Shown here: positions 20,545 through 22,484 of the stretch, piece after piece
Layout of the letters: each line of letters starts with the position of its first letter
How positions within the stretch are numbered: position 1 is the stretch's first letter
Virus record (IMG/VR): IMGVR_UViG_3300044675_004997
Location: 1 to 22,484 of that record
Reading direction: 5' to 3' (one strand)
Source of the DNA: a virus
Length of the DNA: 22,484 nt
The notes under the pieces: generated by a model
Seen by the model: the letters and a program-made list of their open reading frames with translations, nothing else
Databases searched by the model: none
What the model was told of the DNA's origin: nothing
Made by a program: the position numbers and the translations under genes

Positions 20545-20723
20545 CTGGTTGCTTTGTTAAATTCTTTAAATTTCTGCATTTGGTAATAATTTGAAAATCC
20601 TTTTCGCTCTGCATCTGATTTTTGGGCTTCCATTAGTTTCTGGCTTGTGCATTTCCTGCACGTTCTTGATTTTTCGGTGTAATAGCCTTTTGTTTTGGAA
20701 TTACATTGTCTGCATGGTTTCAT
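20541..20723 (-). CDS. Four-cysteine zinc-ribbon protein (60 aa)
   Basis: Cys4-x-x-Cys7 (PCRQCN) and Cys22-x-x-Cys25 (TCRKCTSQK) form a CxxC-14-CxxC zinc-binding site, followed by a basic helical tail. Proteins of this shape are common in phages beside RusA and often resemble HNH-type zinc-ribbon starts, but no HNH catalytic part follows here. It overlaps rusA and the winged-helix gene by ATGA. Confidence 0.7.
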   Translation of the reverse strand: MKPCRQCNSKTKGYYTEKSRTCRKCTSQKLMEAQKSDAERKGFSNYYQMQKFKEFNKATR

Positions 20724-21055
20724 TGTTTTAAGTTTAAAATTTCAAATTCTATAAATTCCGCACCTTTGGCGGTGTCGATTTTTTCAATCATCCAACGGTA
20801 AATCCGTTTGTCGTTGAATTTGTATTTTTTGGCGATTATGTCCTGAGTGCTTTTTATCGGATTGTCGCCATCGGCATTTTTGGAAGATAAACCGACTTTG
20901 ATTCTGAATTCCAACTTCCCACCTTCTGGAACTTCCAACCGGGCTGGTAACAGCATTGTCAAAAGTTTTTCATAAGCATGATAAGTGCTTGTTTTAAACT
21001 TTCGGCCTTTGTAGGCCTCGTTCTGGCTTATGGGTTTGATGTGTATTTTAATCAT
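20720..21055 (-). CDS. rusA: RusA-type Holliday junction resolvase
   Basis: A 111-aa RusA-like nuclease, which cuts branched DNA before packaging. The active-site pattern D62-x-D64-x-x-x-K68 in ADGDNPIKSTQD and Asp82 in FNDKRIYRW match the spacing of D70, D72, K76 and D91 of the E. coli enzyme. The start MIKIHIKPISQNEAYKGRKF and the end strand GAEFIEFEI are also typical. It lies 11 bases after a small gene and overlaps the zinc-ribbon gene. Confidence 0.92.
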   Translation of the reverse strand: MIKIHIKPISQNEAYKGRKFKTSTYHAYEKLLTMLLPARLEVPEGGKLEFRIKVGLSSKNADGDNPIKSTQDIIAKKYKFNDKRIYRWMIEKIDTAKGAEFIEFEILNLKQ

Positions 21056-21066
21056 TAAGGTAATTT

Positions 21067-21234
21067 TTAAAGGTGGTCATCTTCAATATCAATCCAGTCT
21101 TTGCCATTAATTGAATATTGGCAACTGATGTTGTTTAAAATCATAAAGCAATTCTCATCAGTCCAGTTATTTTCGTAATCGTACCAATCGGTATGAAAAA
21201 CGGTTTTGTCTTGTAGAATTATGGTATATTTCAT
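21067..21234 (-). CDS. Small hypothetical protein (55 aa)
   Basis: ATG at 21234 overlaps the upstream stop as ATGA; TAA is at 21067-21069, 11 bases before rusA. The 55-aa protein MKYTIILQDKTVFHTDWYDY continues with ENNWTDENCFMILNN and an acidic end. It is soluble. The pattern 'WYDYENNW' is reminiscent of small Bacteroidota phage proteins, but no function is known. The coupled start makes it likely real. Confidence 0.7.
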   Translation of the reverse strand: MKYTIILQDKTVFHTDWYDYENNWTDENCFMILNNISCQYSINGKDWIDIEDDHL

Positions 21235-21437
21235 AATTGATTTGTTTTAAATTGTTGAACATTGACCGCTTCCCGGCCTTTCTTGTACATGATGCTTTGC
21301 ATCTCGTCAAACTTCCATCCGTTTTCTATCCAATAAGGAATTTCACTCAATGGCAATTCGTATTTGTCAGTCACAAAATCTTTGATTACCTCACCTATTT
21401 TCATGGGTTCGCAAAATATTTGATTTAAATCTTTCAT
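21231..21437 (-). CDS. Hypothetical protein (68 aa)
   Basis: A 68-aa acidic to neutral protein, MKDLNQIFCEPMKIGEVIKD, with PLSEIPYWIENGWKFDEMQS. Its start shares one base with the helicase stop and its end overlaps the next gene by 4. It is of a type often found by replication helicases in Bacteroidota phages, but I do not know its role. Confidence 0.65.
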   Translation of the reverse strand: MKDLNQIFCEPMKIGEVIKDFVTDKYELPLSEIPYWIENGWKFDEMQSIMYKKGREAVNVQQFKTNQL

Positions 21438-22484
21438 TAGAAATTGGCTATTGATATGGTTGGCACTTCATTTTCAAATAGGCTTATATTTTGTGTGTTG
21501 TTAAAAATTGTCGGTGGTAATGTTTCGTCAACTATGCCCCAATTTCGAATCAGGTTGTATTTGCGGTCGTAATCGAGCAGTACCGTTTTTAATACACCGT
21601 TTCTGGCCTTAGCAATGATAAATTCAAGCAAATTGACTGTTGTTGATGCGTAATCCACCGATTCAATGCCGTAATACTCTGGGCGGTGTAGGAAAATGAC
21701 ATTATCAGCATCTTGTTCTACTGAGCCTGATTCTCTAATGTCTGATAATTTTGGCTTGCAGTCTCCGCCTCTTGATTCTACAAGTCTATTTAGTTGAGAC
21801 AAAGCCACAACAGGTATTTTTGAAAACTTAGCCAACTGCTTTAATGACTTGGATATTTTGGCTACTTCCTGCTCTCTGTTTCCGGAATCTTTGATGCTTG
21901 ATAATTGCAAGTAATCAAAGAACATTACCCGGACACCCGAGTTTTTAACCATTTGTTTGGTTTTTGAAACTATCTGGTTGCCGTCATAGATATTGTCTAT
22001 AATATGTATGTTGTTGGCCGTTAATGTCTTAATTCTCTGCTCAAACTCGTTGAATTTGTCCATGTCACGGTCAAAACCTTGTCTGATTTCAAAGTTTGAA
22101 AACCTTGTGTGTAGTGCCAAAATTCTCTTTGTAAGTTCCTGCTTGGTCATTTCCAGATTGAACATCAATACAGGCTTCTGCTGAATTACTGCAATGTTGT
22201 ACATTAATTGCACCAAAAAAGCCGTTTTGCCCATGCTTGGCCTTGCTCCAATTACCGACAATGAGCCATCTTCAAAACCTCCCAAAGCATTGTCAATGTT
22301 GCCAATATTGGTTTTAACTACTTTGGAATTATCCAAAACTCTTTCTTTCACCTCCTGAACAACTTCCTTTATCAAATCCTGAAAGTCTATTTTGCTCATG
22401 TGGTTTAGCGATTCGGATATTTCGTTTGAGAAATTTGTCAAATCATCGGCTACTGAAATAGATTCTGAATTATTGGCATAAACC
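21437..22484 (-). CDS. Replicative DnaB-type helicase, partial (5' end beyond right edge)
   Basis: The visible 349 codons are the RecA-like C-terminal domain of a DnaB-family helicase, which unwinds DNA at the fork. Walker A is GARPSMGKT (22249-22223), Walker B is MFFDYLQLS, followed by KIPVVALSQLNRLVESRGGD and DIRESGSVEQDADNVIFLHR with the arginine-finger region. A TTG at 22441 can be read as a start, but the frame stays open without a stop to the right edge (VYANNSESISVADD before it), so the N-terminal domain most likely lies outside the window. Confidence 0.92.
   Translation of the reverse strand, partial: VYANNSESISVADDLTNFSNEISESLNHMSKIDFQDLIKEVVQEVKERVLDNSKVVKTNIGNIDNALGGFEDGSLSVIGARPSMGKTAFLVQLMYNIAVIQQKPVLMFNLEMTKQELTKRILALHTRFSNFEIRQGFDRDMDKFNEFEQRIKTLTANNIHIIDNIYDGNQIVSKTKQMVKNSGVRVMFFDYLQLSSIKDSGNREQEVAKISKSLKQLAKFSKIPVVALSQLNRLVESRGGDCKPKLSDIRESGSVEQDADNVIFLHRPEYYGIESVDYASTTVNLLEFIIAKARNGVLKTVLLDYDRKYNLIRNWGIVDETLPPTIFNNTQNISLFENEVPTISIANF

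Noticed and set aside
20141-20614. A 157-aa XRE protein with a long N-terminus
   Set aside because: The first 90 codons lie over the zinc-ribbon and winged-helix genes, which are coupled by ATGA. ATG 20344 gives a normal HTH protein with the same overlap pattern.
21437-22441. Helicase as a complete 334-aa protein starting at TTG 22441
   Set aside because: The frame continues without a stop to the right edge, so the gene is more likely cut by the window.

Overview
The window is about 22 kb of a tailed-phage genome (a prophage or a free temperate-like phage) from a Bacteroidota host, most likely close to Flavobacteriia. The evidence for the host is AT-rich DNA, almost no Shine-Dalgarno sequences, Bacteroidota-type promoters (TTG, about 20 nt, TAnnTTTG) and several small proteins of a kind common in Bacteroidota prophages. 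No integrase, lysis gene or att site is visible, so integration cannot be judged. Both edges cut a gene: a tail protein on the left and a DnaB-type helicase on the right.

Most genes are on the minus strand and read right to left. The early region (22484-17039) holds helicase, small unknowns, RusA resolvase, a zinc-ribbon protein, a winged-helix-like protein, an XRE regulator, then a second promoter-led operon with tiny membrane proteins, a RecT annealing protein, a YqaJ/lambda-type exonuclease and another XRE regulator. Many of these genes overlap by exactly ATGA, which suggests translational coupling.

An accessory and non-coding region (17038-14272) follows. It holds a densely structured non-coding RNA locus that ends in a tRNA-like element with no anticodon arm, a lipoprotein gene, an unknown 95-aa gene, and a phospholipase-D-like (HKD) protein next to the small terminase. 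This RNA locus is the most unusual part of the window.

The structural region (14250-1) has the HK97/lambda-type siphovirus order: TerS, TerL, portal, minor head protein, prohead protease, HK97 major capsid, head-tail connectors, gp10-like protein, tail terminator, major tail protein, tail assembly chaperone pair, tape measure, distal tail protein. The chaperone pair is joined by a clear -1 frameshift site (A-AAA-AAG inside a run of nine A) that makes a 249-aa fusion.

Two islands of small plus-strand genes (8429-9486 and 11844-12625) lie antisense inside this structural run. They split it into three minus-strand blocks, and one of them has a convincing promoter with an operator-like inverted repeat. 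Several intergenic regions also carry tandem TTTACA/TGTAAA boxes near promoters, possibly sites of a phage regulator.
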